Shown one piece after another: positions 25,572-35,500 of a stretch of DNA of 64,000 nucleotides. Numbering within the stretch: the stretch's first letter is position 1; every line of letters starts with the position of its first letter. Where the stretch lies: assembly GCA_041391725.1 (NCBI GenBank), contig JAWKNL010000006.1, positions 62,001 to 126,000 on the forward strand. Direction: 5' to 3'. Position numbers and translations under genes: made by a program. The notes beneath the pieces are model-generated. The model searched no databases. It had not been told where the DNA came from and worked only from the letters and a program-made list of their open reading frames with translations. Source of the stretch: JAGQVA01 sp041391725 (GTDB lineage: Bacteria > Bacteroidota > Bacteroidia > J057).

Positions 25572-26504
25572 CTACAGTACCTCAAGTCTTCGCTCATTGG
25601 GTGTGCGGATTTTCATCGATCGCAATACCTTTCCTGCGATGGTTCGGGGAACAATCCACAGGTAATAATGAGAAAGGATACCTGTTGCAGAAGATATTGC
25701 CGCAAAAAACCTTACAGGAGCTGCTGTTGTGCGATAAACCTTTTCGCCAAACAGCACCAGCCGGAAAGCGTCCAATGCCATTTTTACATAGGGAAGCCGT
25801 CCCCATATAGGTTTTTCGCCAAAAACCCGTGCGTAGTTTTTAAAATCTTTGGATACCCCGCCTGCATGTTTGTTGTAGCCCACAAAGTCGAGATTTTTGA
25901 TCCGGCCCTGAAAAGCCAGGCCGGCCACAAAATGCCAGTCGCTGCCCAGCACAGGTAAGAACCGTACCTTCTGGCCCCATTCCCTGCGCATCATACCATA
26001 AATCAGCGCGCCCTCTTTTACTTTCCAGTAGTATTTGATGGCACGCATGACACCATTTCGCTCTTCAAAGCTCAGGTTGGTTTCACGATAACGAAGCCGT
26101 CCGTCTTCCCAGTAGTTGATTTGTCCGCTGACAAGACCATAGGCCTCATTTGTTTCCAGAAAATCTACATAATTGTCCAGGATACCTGGCAAAACTTCGT
26201 CGTCATCGGCCATCCACATAAAGTATTTTCCGGTAGCTTTCTGGAGGGCAAATTCAAAATTGGGCGAAACTCCGCGGTTTTTTTCGTGCCGAAAGTACTT
26301 GATACGTGCATCTTTTGCCGCCCATTTTCTGCATACTTCTTCGGTATGATCGGCAGAGCCGTTGTCGGAAATTATCACCTCCACATTCCGGTATTTCTGT
26401 GAGAGGATTGACTGGAGGGCAGTTTCGATGCGGTTTCCTCCATTGTAAGTAGGAATGCCGATGGACACAAGAGGAGCAGGGATGTTTTGAGCAGAACTAC
26501 GCAT
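25572..26504 (-). CDS. Family 2 glycosyltransferase
   Basis: 310 residues from the start at 26504 (MRSSAQNIPAPLVSIGIPTY); upstream in-frame codons add an unrelated tail. GT-A fold with VSIGIPTYNGGNRIETALQS, the nucleotide-binding VIISDNGSADHT, and the metal-binding WMADDDEV motif. It adds a sugar to a surface glycan or lipid; donor and acceptor unknown. Downstream of the SDR-epimerase-reductoisomerase operon on the same strand, 90 bases away. Confidence 0.9.
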   Translation of the reverse strand: MRSSAQNIPAPLVSIGIPTYNGGNRIETALQSILSQKYRNVEVIISDNGSADHTEEVCRKWAAKDARIKYFRHEKNRGVSPNFEFALQKATGKYFMWMADDDEVLPGILDNYVDFLETNEAYGLVSGQINYWEDGRLRYRETNLSFEERNGVMRAIKYYWKVKEGALIYGMMRREWGQKVRFLPVLGSDWHFVAGLAFQGRIKNLDFVGYNKHAGGVSKDFKNYARVFGEKPIWGRLPYVKMALDAFRLVLFGEKVYRTTAAPVRFFAAISSATGILSHYYLWIVPRTIAGKVLRSMKIRTPNERRLEVL

Positions 26505-26594
26505 CAGGAAGCACAGTTGGCAAAGGGAAAAATGAATAGATAAAAAGCAGTGCCATCCTTTCGTTGAATGGTCTGGCACTGCCTGTTTTTGTTG

Positions 26595-27914
26595 TTATTT
26601 CGATTGCAGTTCGGGAACATTAGCAAAAAATCTTTCGTCCTGTTCTCTCCGCAGTTGATCAATCAGTCGCCCTTCGGGGATGATCACATCATCGTAGGTA
26701 AGTGCACGATCTTTGGGCACATCATTTTTCAATATACATCCTTCGGCCAGGCCCATGGGAAGCAGACGGTCTTTATAGACGATATCTGCATTCTCCGCTT
26801 CACCGTAGGTCATATACCATCCGATACCATCCAGCGTTTGCCCCGCTTTGAGGTCAATTTTAGCAGTGGTGATGACATCTACATAAGGTTTATCCTTAGG
26901 TACCAGGGTAGCATCGCCAAAGAGTACGGCACGTGCAATGCTGTTGGGTACTTCAAAATGACAGAGATGATATGGGCGGTAAAATGAATACAGCGGCCCT
27001 TCTCCCAGTTTGTACAGATTGAGGTAGTGTTTCTGACGTGGGTGATCGGTAGTGGCATAAATAAACACACCGGGCCCGGGCGCAGCACCTACACAATAAT
27101 CCACGACACCGGGGCCTTCGAGCAATTCTTCCACCGGCCAGAGGCTGGTCATCGTATCTACGTGCCTTCCTCTTTCCACTTCAAACCCGTACATGCCTCT
27201 TTTGGCAACGCGCATACCTGTGCCATTGGCGATGATAGCCTGTTCAAAGGAGATTTTACTACCGTCGGCAAAAGAGGTTACCATATGGGCTTTTTGTCCC
27301 CACTGACGCGCAAAACCTTCCTGAGTGGTAGGGTTGCGGTAGGGATCCTGAAGGCCTTTGATGTTGCCGGCAAGCACAGGGCGGAGCCCGATCCCTACCA
27401 CCATGCGGTAAAGATTCATGGTTACACCGGGCTGGTCGCCGTCGGCATTGGTGATAATGACACCGGCTTTATCTGCTTTTTCCTTAAGAATGGGACCGAT
27501 GGTTCCGTCCACTTCGGCGTTCATCGAAATAAGATGTTTGCCGTTATTGATACATGCCATAGCTACCTGAGCACCAAATTCAACCGCTCCGGTGACATCG
27601 AGGACGACGTCGATATTGCCGGCCTCTGTGATCAGCATGGCGTCTTCGGTTACGGCAGGTTTGCCTGAAGCGATGGCGCTTTCCAGCGCAGATACAGAAG
27701 ACACTTCGGTGACTTCCATGATTCCGGCTTCATTCCAGGCCTGATATGCGGCAGGAAGTGTGCGGTTGGAAATGGCGACAATATCAATTCCCTCAAACCC
27801 GTGTACCAGTTGCAGTACTACACCGCGGCCCATAAACCCGGCCCCAATCATCCCCACACGAATTCTTTTGCCTTCAGCGGCAAATCTGGCAAGTGCCTGA
27901 TCTACAATAATCAT
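26595..27914 (-). CDS. SAF-domain NAD(P)-dependent oxidoreductase (homoserine dehydrogenase-like/DRL-like)
   Basis: 439 residues. N-terminal Rossmann domain with RVGMIGAGFMGRGVVLQLVH, the middle domain containing NADGDQPGVTMNLYRMVVGI, and a C-terminal SAF domain (about 345-420) ending with LAEGCILKNDVPKDRALTYD. The family includes DRL, an alternative 1-deoxy-D-xylulose-5-phosphate reductoisomerase described in Brucella, and unstudied enzymes in glycan clusters. The start overlaps the 3,5-epimerase stop by 4 bases (ATGA), so it belongs to the same operon and probably to nucleotide-sugar metabolism. Its precise reaction is unknown. Confidence 0.82.
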   Translation of the reverse strand: MIIVDQALARFAAEGKRIRVGMIGAGFMGRGVVLQLVHGFEGIDIVAISNRTLPAAYQAWNEAGIMEVTEVSSVSALESAIASGKPAVTEDAMLITEAGNIDVVLDVTGAVEFGAQVAMACINNGKHLISMNAEVDGTIGPILKEKADKAGVIITNADGDQPGVTMNLYRMVVGIGLRPVLAGNIKGLQDPYRNPTTQEGFARQWGQKAHMVTSFADGSKISFEQAIIANGTGMRVAKRGMYGFEVERGRHVDTMTSLWPVEELLEGPGVVDYCVGAAPGPGVFIYATTDHPRQKHYLNLYKLGEGPLYSFYRPYHLCHFEVPNSIARAVLFGDATLVPKDKPYVDVITTAKIDLKAGQTLDGIGWYMTYGEAENADIVYKDRLLPMGLAEGCILKNDVPKDRALTYDDVIIPEGRLIDQLRREQDERFFANVPELQSK

Positions 27915-28471
27915 ATATTTTCTTCTTTTACTAAAAATGCTTCTTCAGAAAAATCGGGCCAGTTTGCATCTTTATCGGAAATGACGGTAGGCTCCATCGG
28001 CCATTCGATGCCAAATGCGGGGTCGTTGTATTTCACGCCACCTTCAAATTTGGGGGCGTAAAACTGAGACACCTGATAGGTAGCCTCGGTGTCGTCAACA
28101 AGGGTCATAAACCCATGAGCGAAACCTTCGGGGACAAACAGCATTTTATAGTTTTCGGCAGTAAGTTCGACACCAATCCACTCCTTGAAAGTCGGAGAAT
28201 CGGGGCGGAGGTCGATAATCACATCGAGCAGTGCGCCCCGGGTGCAACGCACGAGTTTGCACTCTGCCCAGGGTGCGCGCTGAAAGTGCATACCCCTGAG
28301 TGTACCTTTGTACCGGCTGCGGGAAACATTGGTATTCACCACGTTGGGATTAAGTCCGTGCTCTTCAAACTCACGCTGGCAATAAAACCGCGCAAACATA
28401 CCCCTGTCATCCTGAAAGGGGGTTGGCTCTACGATAAAAGCTCCTTTTAATTTTGTTTCTGTGAATTTCAT
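27911..28471 (-). CDS. dTDP-4-dehydrorhamnose 3,5-epimerase family protein
   Basis: 186 residues of the RmlC cupin fold: FIVEPTPFQDDRGMFARFYC, then LRGMHFQRAPWAECKLVRCT with the catalytic His, and PEGFAHGFMTLVDDTEATYQ. RmlC epimerises C3 and C5 of 4-keto-6-deoxy nucleotide sugars. Here the neighbour is a cytidylyltransferase rather than RmlA/B, so a CDP-keto sugar is the likelier substrate. It overlaps both flanking genes by 4 bases. Confidence 0.9.
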   Translation of the reverse strand: MKFTETKLKGAFIVEPTPFQDDRGMFARFYCQREFEEHGLNPNVVNTNVSRSRYKGTLRGMHFQRAPWAECKLVRCTRGALLDVIIDLRPDSPTFKEWIGVELTAENYKMLFVPEGFAHGFMTLVDDTEATYQVSQFYAPKFEGGVKYNDPAFGIEWPMEPTVISDKDANWPDFSEEAFLVKEENI

Positions 28472-29511
28472 ACGACCAGACTTAATTGATTGTCCACTTG
28501 TCCTTTTGCCAGCAGATCGCGAATCACATTGAGGCGCATCAGCATGGAGTTTCTGAAGTCAGCATTGCCAAATCCTATGCCACGAAGGCCATCGACCAGC
28601 CCTTGTACAGAGGTTTTGAGGTCATATTGCGGTTGGTGGTCGGGAGCAATAGCGGCAAACTTGTCAAAATTGACCCGGTAGGAGCGCTTATCGGGAGCGG
28701 CGTTTTCATTGACGGAAACCTGTACTTCCGGCAGGATTTCCTGTACGGCCATAGCCAGTTCTTTGACCTGATAATTCCAGACGTTGCTTCCGGTGTTTAC
28801 GACAAGGAAGTCTCCGGCAGAAGCATCGCGGTTGTGCGACCAGCGGATCGCACGGGCCATGTCCAGTACATTGATCAACGGGCGCCAGGGTGTACCGTCG
28901 GAGAGGATGGAAATTTCACCGGAAGTGAGCGCGCCTGCCACGAAGTCATTGAGTACAAGGTCAAGACGGAGTCTTTCGCTCATGCCACAGGCAGTGGCGA
29001 AACGATGACAGGTGATCTGGAAATTGCTGTCAGCCAGCGGAGCCAGATCATTTTCAGAATAAATCTTTGACTTGGCGTAGGCAGTCAGTGGATTCAGTTC
29101 AGACTCTTCGGTACGTGCGCCATCACTGGCAGCACCATAGACGCTGCAACTGGAAGCAAAGATAAACTTCTTCACCCCATGTTTTTTGGCCAGTGCGGCG
29201 ATGTTTACATTTGCACGGTAGTTGATGTCCATCGTCACTTCTTCAAACTGGTTGCCGATGGGATCATTAGAGATAGCAGCAAGACTAACTACGGTGTCAA
29301 CCCCTTCCAGAATCTCTTCGGGGAATTTTCTTACATCCCCGTAGTACTGCATGTCCAGATAAGATTCCGGACTGATTGAGTTATTGGTGAGGTGTTTGGC
29401 AAAGTATCCGATATCAAACCCAACCAGAGTAGCCTCCGGGTGGAATTTGCGAAACTCCTTTACCAAACCAGGGCCGACATAGCCTAAATTTCCGGTGATT
29501 AATACTTTCAT
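28468..29511 (-). CDS. NAD-dependent epimerase/dehydratase (extended SDR)
   Basis: 347 residues. NAD-binding motif VLITGNLGYVGPGLVKEFRK, the catalytic triad region SSCSVYGAASDG and YAKSK (Tyr-x3-Lys). The family includes UDP-glucose 4-epimerase, CDP-glucose 4,6-dehydratase and CDP-paratose epimerase. First gene of a three-gene operon with 4-base overlaps (SDR, 3,5-epimerase, DRL-like enzyme). The product is probably an unusual nucleotide sugar. Confidence 0.88.
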   Translation of the reverse strand: MKVLITGNLGYVGPGLVKEFRKFHPEATLVGFDIGYFAKHLTNNSISPESYLDMQYYGDVRKFPEEILEGVDTVVSLAAISNDPIGNQFEEVTMDINYRANVNIAALAKKHGVKKFIFASSCSVYGAASDGARTEESELNPLTAYAKSKIYSENDLAPLADSNFQITCHRFATACGMSERLRLDLVLNDFVAGALTSGEISILSDGTPWRPLINVLDMARAIRWSHNRDASAGDFLVVNTGSNVWNYQVKELAMAVQEILPEVQVSVNENAAPDKRSYRVNFDKFAAIAPDHQPQYDLKTSVQGLVDGLRGIGFGNADFRNSMLMRLNVIRDLLAKGQVDNQLSLVV

Positions 29512-29895
29512 TGGTGAAATACTAAAATCTGATATTGATAATCATTAGGTTATACAAAGAAACCTACAGGAAAATACCCTGCATGAATCATCCAAATTTA
29601 ATACTGATGCCAGACGGATTCAGGTAACAATTGAGATATTCATAACATTCGCAGCGGATTTACCTGTATGTAATGTCAATGAGACGAAAGGGATCGTATG
29701 GGTATGGAAATTTTTCCGGTACAAAAATTAAAAAAATCCTTTTGGCAAAAACCTTTTTCCGCGCAAACGGGAACTAATAAGGTTTCAAACAAACATTCTT
29801 CCGGATAAAAAGCTGCCTTTGTATCATTAACTGTTGAAGATTCGTACTATTCATGTCGCTGTCATTTTTCCCTGCTTTGAGGTATATTTGTTTGT
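29512..29895. other. Divergent intergenic region (384 bases)
   Basis: Non-coding, AT-rich region between the SDR operon (minus) and the hybrid kinase gene (plus). No ORF, tRNA or clear hairpin is seen. A -7-like TATATTTG (29883-29890) lies 6 bases before the kinase ATG, which would give a leaderless or nearly leaderless transcript; no good -33 TTTG is found at the right distance. Otherwise I see nothing in it. Confidence 0.4.
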
Positions 29896-32562
29896 ATGAA
29901 TCCGGAGGAAAACGATAAAAATACCCATCCACAGGTAAGAGCCACCATTCTTGTTGGCTTTTTTCTTGCTTTATCTGCAGTCGCAGGCATGAGTTATTTT
30001 GCCTATGACAATGTCAAAAACCTCGCCTACAGCCTTCAGGTAGCGATTAACCCGGATACCTTTTATAATGAATTATCACGGCTCCAGAAGGGACTGGTTC
30101 GAACCAATGAAAGTGTGAGGAATTATACTATCACCCGGGATCCACAGACCCTCAGCTCTTATCATGAGTCGAGTAACGATATTTTCACAAAAATCAATAA
30201 TCTGGAAAATTTTTCTGCCGGAAATCTCAGGCACGCAAAGGCTGTTGATACCATCCACGACCTGATTGTTGACCTCAGAAGGATCAATGACTCCATTATC
30301 ACCCTGGGGGATGAAAAAGGCGAAGTAATCAACACATTTACCGAACTCACCCGAAAGGAGATTAATGAGCTTTCCCGCAAAGACTTTAAAGAGGATTCTT
30401 TTATCACCTCCGTACCGGTAGAATCCCAACAGCAGAAAGTTACTGATTCGGCATTGGAGCCGGAGAAAAGCCTGGACACTTCTCAGGAAAAAGACGTCAA
30501 AAAAAGTAACTGGCTGACCGACCGCTTCCGGAGCAAAAAGAAAAAAAAGGAAGAAGTAACCCAGCTCTCCCCTACTCCGGCAGTTCCCAAAAGGGATACT
30601 GTATTTTTGGAACCAAAGACAAAAACCCAGTTTTCAACCGAAGTGATCCCTGCCTATGAATTGGCCAGACTTCGCAACAATACAGATGAAATACTTTCTG
30701 AAGCAGAAATTCAACAGCTCCGGATAATGGGGGAAATCCTTGTGCTTACAGAAAAAAGCCGAAAACAAATGACCTTACTGGGAATCGAGTTTCAGAAGCT
30801 CGAAAGTGCAAAAGAGCTTGAGAAAGGCAATATTGCGGTGGATGCAGGCATTCTGGTTGATAAGACGCTGTTTCAGTTAAAAGTCTTTGGCTCTGTGCTC
30901 ATATTTATTTTTGCCCTTTTGCTTGGCGTCATTTATGCCGATATGAATCACAATCACCGGCTTCAGGTGGGTCTCAGACAGGAAAAGGCACGGGCTGAAA
31001 AGCTGGGAAAAGCTAAAGAAGAATTTCTCGCCAATATGAGCCATGAAATCCGCACGCCGATGAATGCGGTCATCGGTTTTGCCGAACAACTCTCAGAAAC
31101 CTCACTCAACCACCAGCAGAAAGGATTCCTTCAGCCCATCCGAAACTCAGCCAAATATCTGCTGGGACTAATCAACGATATCCTTGACTATTCTAAAATC
31201 GAATCGGGCAATTTCCACCTTGAAATCATCGGTTTCCGCCCGCTTGCCCTGATCGAATCGGTAAAAGACACCTTCTCCTTCAGTGCCCAAAACAAAGGCA
31301 TTTCGCTTATCTGTGAGTCGCACGATCCGCTTCCCGAGGTGCTGGTTGGCGATCCGCTCCGGCTCAAACAGATGCTGTTTAACCTCGTGAGCAATGCCAT
31401 CAAATTCACCCATGAAGGGGAGGTGAAAATGCGTGCTTATAAAGAAAATGCTTCCGAAGAAAATTCCCGGATCGTTTTTGAAGTCTCTGACACCGGCATC
31501 GGCATACCACCAGGTAGCGTTGACAAAATTTTTGTGGATTTTGTTCAGGCCGATAACAGCACTACAAGAAAATACGGAGGTACAGGCCTGGGGCTTTCCA
31601 TCACCAAAAAACTTACCGAAATGATGGGAGGAGAAATTGTCCTGACAAGTGAAGAAGGTGCAGGTACTCAGGTAAAACTGATTATTCCGCTTCCGGTGGG
31701 CAAGGTTTCCGACCTTCCCGACGTTCATGCCGCTGTGATGCAGGAAAGTGGGCTGCTGGCAGGAAAACGGGCACTGATTGCCGATGACGAGCCATACAAC
31801 CGGCTGCTGATCAAAACTATTATGGATAAATGGGGTGTAAATGCAGATGTTGTGGAGAATGGAAGGGAAGTCATGAAACACCTCGAAAGCAACCCAGCCT
31901 ACGATTTTATCCTGATGGATCTTCAAATGCCCGAAATGGACGGTTTTGAAACATCTTCGACCATCAGAACGCATCTGGGATTAACACTTCCAATCCTCGC
32001 GCTCACAGCTACGGCAACCCCGGCAGAAATCCTGACCATAGAAAGCAACGGTATGAACGGATATCTGCTCAAACCCTTTGATCAGGGGGAATTGTACAGC
32101 CGCCTGGTAGGATTACTGGGTTTGAAAGGAAATACCAGAACAAATGAAAACCATTTACCCAAGCAGATGGAAATACCACCCAACGGCGAAATGATCCACA
32201 CAGAGCCGGTAGCCAACAGCTACAACCTCGACCAGTTGTTTCACCTGGCCAATCAGGATAAAAATTTTGTGGTGAGCATGCTCAACATTTTTTTATCCAA
32301 TGCTACCGGAAATCTCGAAAAACTCAATCAGGGTGCAACGGAAGGCGATTGGGGAAAGGTAAGCATGGCTGCACACAAAATGATCCCGCCAAGCCGCCAC
32401 CTCGGCCTGAACAGTATCGTGGACAAGCTCAAAGCTATTGAGCTTAATTCCCAAAGTGCAGAAAACACCGAAAATATACCCGCCGAAGTGGAGGTTGTTT
32501 CAGACGAAATCAGGGGCATCCTTGCCGAGATCGGGAAGGATGTGGGGCGGTTGAAGGGGTGA
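29896..32562 (+). CDS. Hybrid sensor histidine kinase with CHASE3-like sensor, receiver and HPt domains
   Basis: 888 residues. One membrane helix at about 16-38, an extracytoplasmic CHASE3-like region, a second helix at about 330-350, then HisKA with the phospho-accepting His383 (NMSHEIRTPMNAVIGFAEQL), an HATPase domain with the DTGIGIP and KYGGTGLGLSI boxes, a receiver with Asp675 (ILMDLQMPEMDG) and a C-terminal HPt-like domain with His827 (AAHKMIP). All phosphorelay residues are present. No cognate output regulator is adjacent, so the final target is unknown. The extracytoplasmic domain is charged and Lys/Glu-rich (KKKKEE stretch near residues 215-220). Confidence 0.9.
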   Translation: MNPEENDKNTHPQVRATILVGFFLALSAVAGMSYFAYDNVKNLAYSLQVAINPDTFYNELSRLQKGLVRTNESVRNYTITRDPQTLSSYHESSNDIFTKINNLENFSAGNLRHAKAVDTIHDLIVDLRRINDSIITLGDEKGEVINTFTELTRKEINELSRKDFKEDSFITSVPVESQQQKVTDSALEPEKSLDTSQEKDVKKSNWLTDRFRSKKKKKEEVTQLSPTPAVPKRDTVFLEPKTKTQFSTEVIPAYELARLRNNTDEILSEAEIQQLRIMGEILVLTEKSRKQMTLLGIEFQKLESAKELEKGNIAVDAGILVDKTLFQLKVFGSVLIFIFALLLGVIYADMNHNHRLQVGLRQEKARAEKLGKAKEEFLANMSHEIRTPMNAVIGFAEQLSETSLNHQQKGFLQPIRNSAKYLLGLINDILDYSKIESGNFHLEIIGFRPLALIESVKDTFSFSAQNKGISLICESHDPLPEVLVGDPLRLKQMLFNLVSNAIKFTHEGEVKMRAYKENASEENSRIVFEVSDTGIGIPPGSVDKIFVDFVQADNSTTRKYGGTGLGLSITKKLTEMMGGEIVLTSEEGAGTQVKLIIPLPVGKVSDLPDVHAAVMQESGLLAGKRALIADDEPYNRLLIKTIMDKWGVNADVVENGREVMKHLESNPAYDFILMDLQMPEMDGFETSSTIRTHLGLTLPILALTATATPAEILTIESNGMNGYLLKPFDQGELYSRLVGLLGLKGNTRTNENHLPKQMEIPPNGEMIHTEPVANSYNLDQLFHLANQDKNFVVSMLNIFLSNATGNLEKLNQGATEGDWGKVSMAAHKMIPPSRHLGLNSIVDKLKAIELNSQSAENTENIPAEVEVVSDEIRGILAEIGKDVGRLKG

Positions 32563-32586
32563 TGACAGAATCATTCATTCCCCTAA

Positions 32587-35500
32587 CTACCGCACCCTCA
32601 CCACACCAGCGCCATTATAAGACCTGTAGGCAGGGTCGTACATCGCCTCTGCGCCGATGGCCGGAAGCTGGAATGTACCGGTGTTGACTACACGAAGCAG
32701 GTAATAATACCGCACTGTTTTCTTCGACTGAAGATCTGTGAACAATATTACCCGGTCGTCCCGCACATCCATGTATGCTGGTGTAAACTGATCTTTCGCC
32801 TCACTGACCCAGGCCAGATCGGCAGAGGTTCCGATGCGCGGATTTTCGATCTCAAATCCTGCGGGAACCAGGTCTGAAATGGCAATATTTTCGACGCTCT
32901 GCTCTCCGCCTGTCAGGCTGATCTCTGCAACGATCAGGTCGCCCTGGCTGAAAGTGGTGGTTTCATTGCCAAACCGGCTATAATACGTGCGGCGAACCGA
33001 CATTCCTTCATCCACTTCCTTCACCCCTGCAAGCGGCACGCCTTCCGTTGACCAGAAAGCATAAGTTTCCCCGCTGCCTGTGGCTTTGAGTGTGATTTCC
33101 TTACCATTGAGCAGAGAGGCAGGAACGTTCTCGCTGCGGGAAGTGATCTTGCGTACGGACTTTCCGTCCACCAGCACCTCCACCTCCACGTTGGAGGCGG
33201 CCTGCCGGCCCGCTGCCTTGCCGAGGGCAAGGAAGGTCCAGGACCTGTCCTGGGTGGACCATATTTTATTGCCCATCTCGCTCAGGTATTTGACCATCTG
33301 CGGTATGCGTTTGCTGGAAGGGTCAACGTCCAGCAATACATTCAGCATAATGGCATTGGCCCTGACCTCTGAGTCAAAACTTCCGCCTGAGGTGCGGCGA
33401 CATGCCTCAGCGATATAGCTCTTTGGCAAAATCTCATTGTAGGCGTTGTAGTTGTTGTTCAGCGCAAAAGCACCTGCAAGCAGGTAGCGGGTATCGCCCG
33501 AAAGCAGTTCGGGCCGTGCGCGGTAATAGTTCATCGTCGAAACATCTGCACGCCCCGCAAGTGCCAGCACATAGAGGGAATAGACTATTTCCTTGTCTGC
33601 TATCTGAAGTGTTGTGCGCTGGTCGCCGTTGTAGCTCACGTATTGGAAAGTACTCTTGTTTACAGCTTTGGACGCAAGGAAATCAAGCGCTTTATTTAAC
33701 ACATTTTTATCCACCTCATACCCCGCCTTTTCAGCTTCAACCAGAAAATGGGTGGCGTAAACCGATCCCCACCAGTTGTAATAGGTACCATTGGACCAGT
33801 AACTGAATGCCCCATCATATCGCTGCATTCCCTCCAGCTTTTTAATACCTTCCTTTACAAAATACACAGGGTTTCCGGTCTTATATAAGTCTGCGGCCAC
33901 CACAGCAGCCAGTTCGTTGAAGTACAACTGGGGAAACAACTGAGAGGTTGTCTGCTCCAGACAGCCGTGCGGATACCCTACGAGATAGCGGAGGTGCTGG
34001 CTGAATTTCACTGCGGGGAATGCACTTACAGTCAGATGAGTAGTCTGTGTACCTGCAAGAAATTTATCATTGATTCTGATAGTTTTGGATTCTCCGGCCT
34101 TCAGGCTATTCCATTCACTTTCGACCACAAAGGGAGCACTCGGGCGAATGCTGATTTCCACCTCCTCTTTCACCTTGTCCAGTCCGGATGATTCGAAAGT
34201 AATTTTCCCTGTTCCGGTTTCTTTTCCTGTAAGTAATACAAATTTTGCTGTAGCAGTACCATTGGCAGGAACATTAACGCTTTGGGAGCCCCCGGAAGAA
34301 ATTTTCATTGCACCGGAAACACTCATCTTCACACTTACATTTCCAGCCTTGCCGGTAGTGTTCATCACCGATACAGGTATTACCAGCGAATCATTGACCG
34401 AGAGGAAACGGGGAATGGAAGGCTGGAGAATGACATCATCACTTACTTTCATGGCCTTTTCTGCCGAACCAAACCGCCTTCCCTGATAAGCAACCGCCAT
34501 CAGCCTGATTTCACCATTGTACTGGGGAATTTCTACCGGAATGCGCACCTCGCCATTGCTATTGGTGCGTTTGATCCCCGACCACTGGGACACTAGCTGA
34601 AAGCGTTTGGATTTGATGGGGTTGAGTCTTTTTCCGCTTTCACTTTCATCTCCGCCGGCAGGAGAAGATTTTCCTCCGGCAATTTCCGGCAGCAGGTACT
34701 GGTAAAGGTCATACCCCTCGACGGAAAGCCTCCGGCGTGCATACATATATCCGTAGGGATCGGGGGTTTTAAAGTTTTTGACCTGCAATATCCCCTCATC
34801 TACTGCTGCGAGTGTTACAAATACGTCCTGCCCCGCGCCGGCTTTGACGGTAACATACTGGGTTGTGCGGGGTTTGACTTTTCCTTCCGGTGCCGAAATG
34901 GTCACTTCCAGCTTGTCGGTGGGCTGGGTTACCTCTACATTCGCAAATCCATGTCCTACCAGAAAAGGCACGTTATCTTCGGCATGATGGGGGCGAAAAA
35001 GGGTGGCAGTGATATAGACATTGGGCACAAACTGGTCATTGAGCGGAATGGAGATTTCCTTCGAATTTTTATCCATATCCACATAAAAATGCTCCATGAC
35101 TTTTTCCCTTTCCACCGTAACTAGCATCTTTCCCGTGAATGGCGCCACAAACAGGGCTTTTGCCTGTTCGCCGGGCTTATAAGTTTCCTTATCCAGAATG
35201 ATTTCAACCTGTCCTTCCTTGTTGATTTCAAAGGACGAGGCAGTAGCATCCCCCCAGCGATAAGCGTAAAATGCTTTTTTCACGTAATCGCTGCTTCCCC
35301 TCCGGTAAATGCGAAGTTCATGTTCACCCGAAGTAGTGGTTCTGAAAGCAAATGGCTGCGGAGTACTGGAAAGTTTTAGTGGCTTTTTCCACTCAGAAAC
35401 TTCTTTTTTCACTGAGCGATACTGGTACTGTCCGCTGTAATTGCTGCGCTCCAGCACGGTACGCCACTCCATCCGCACAAGCTCGACTTCTACGTCAAGA

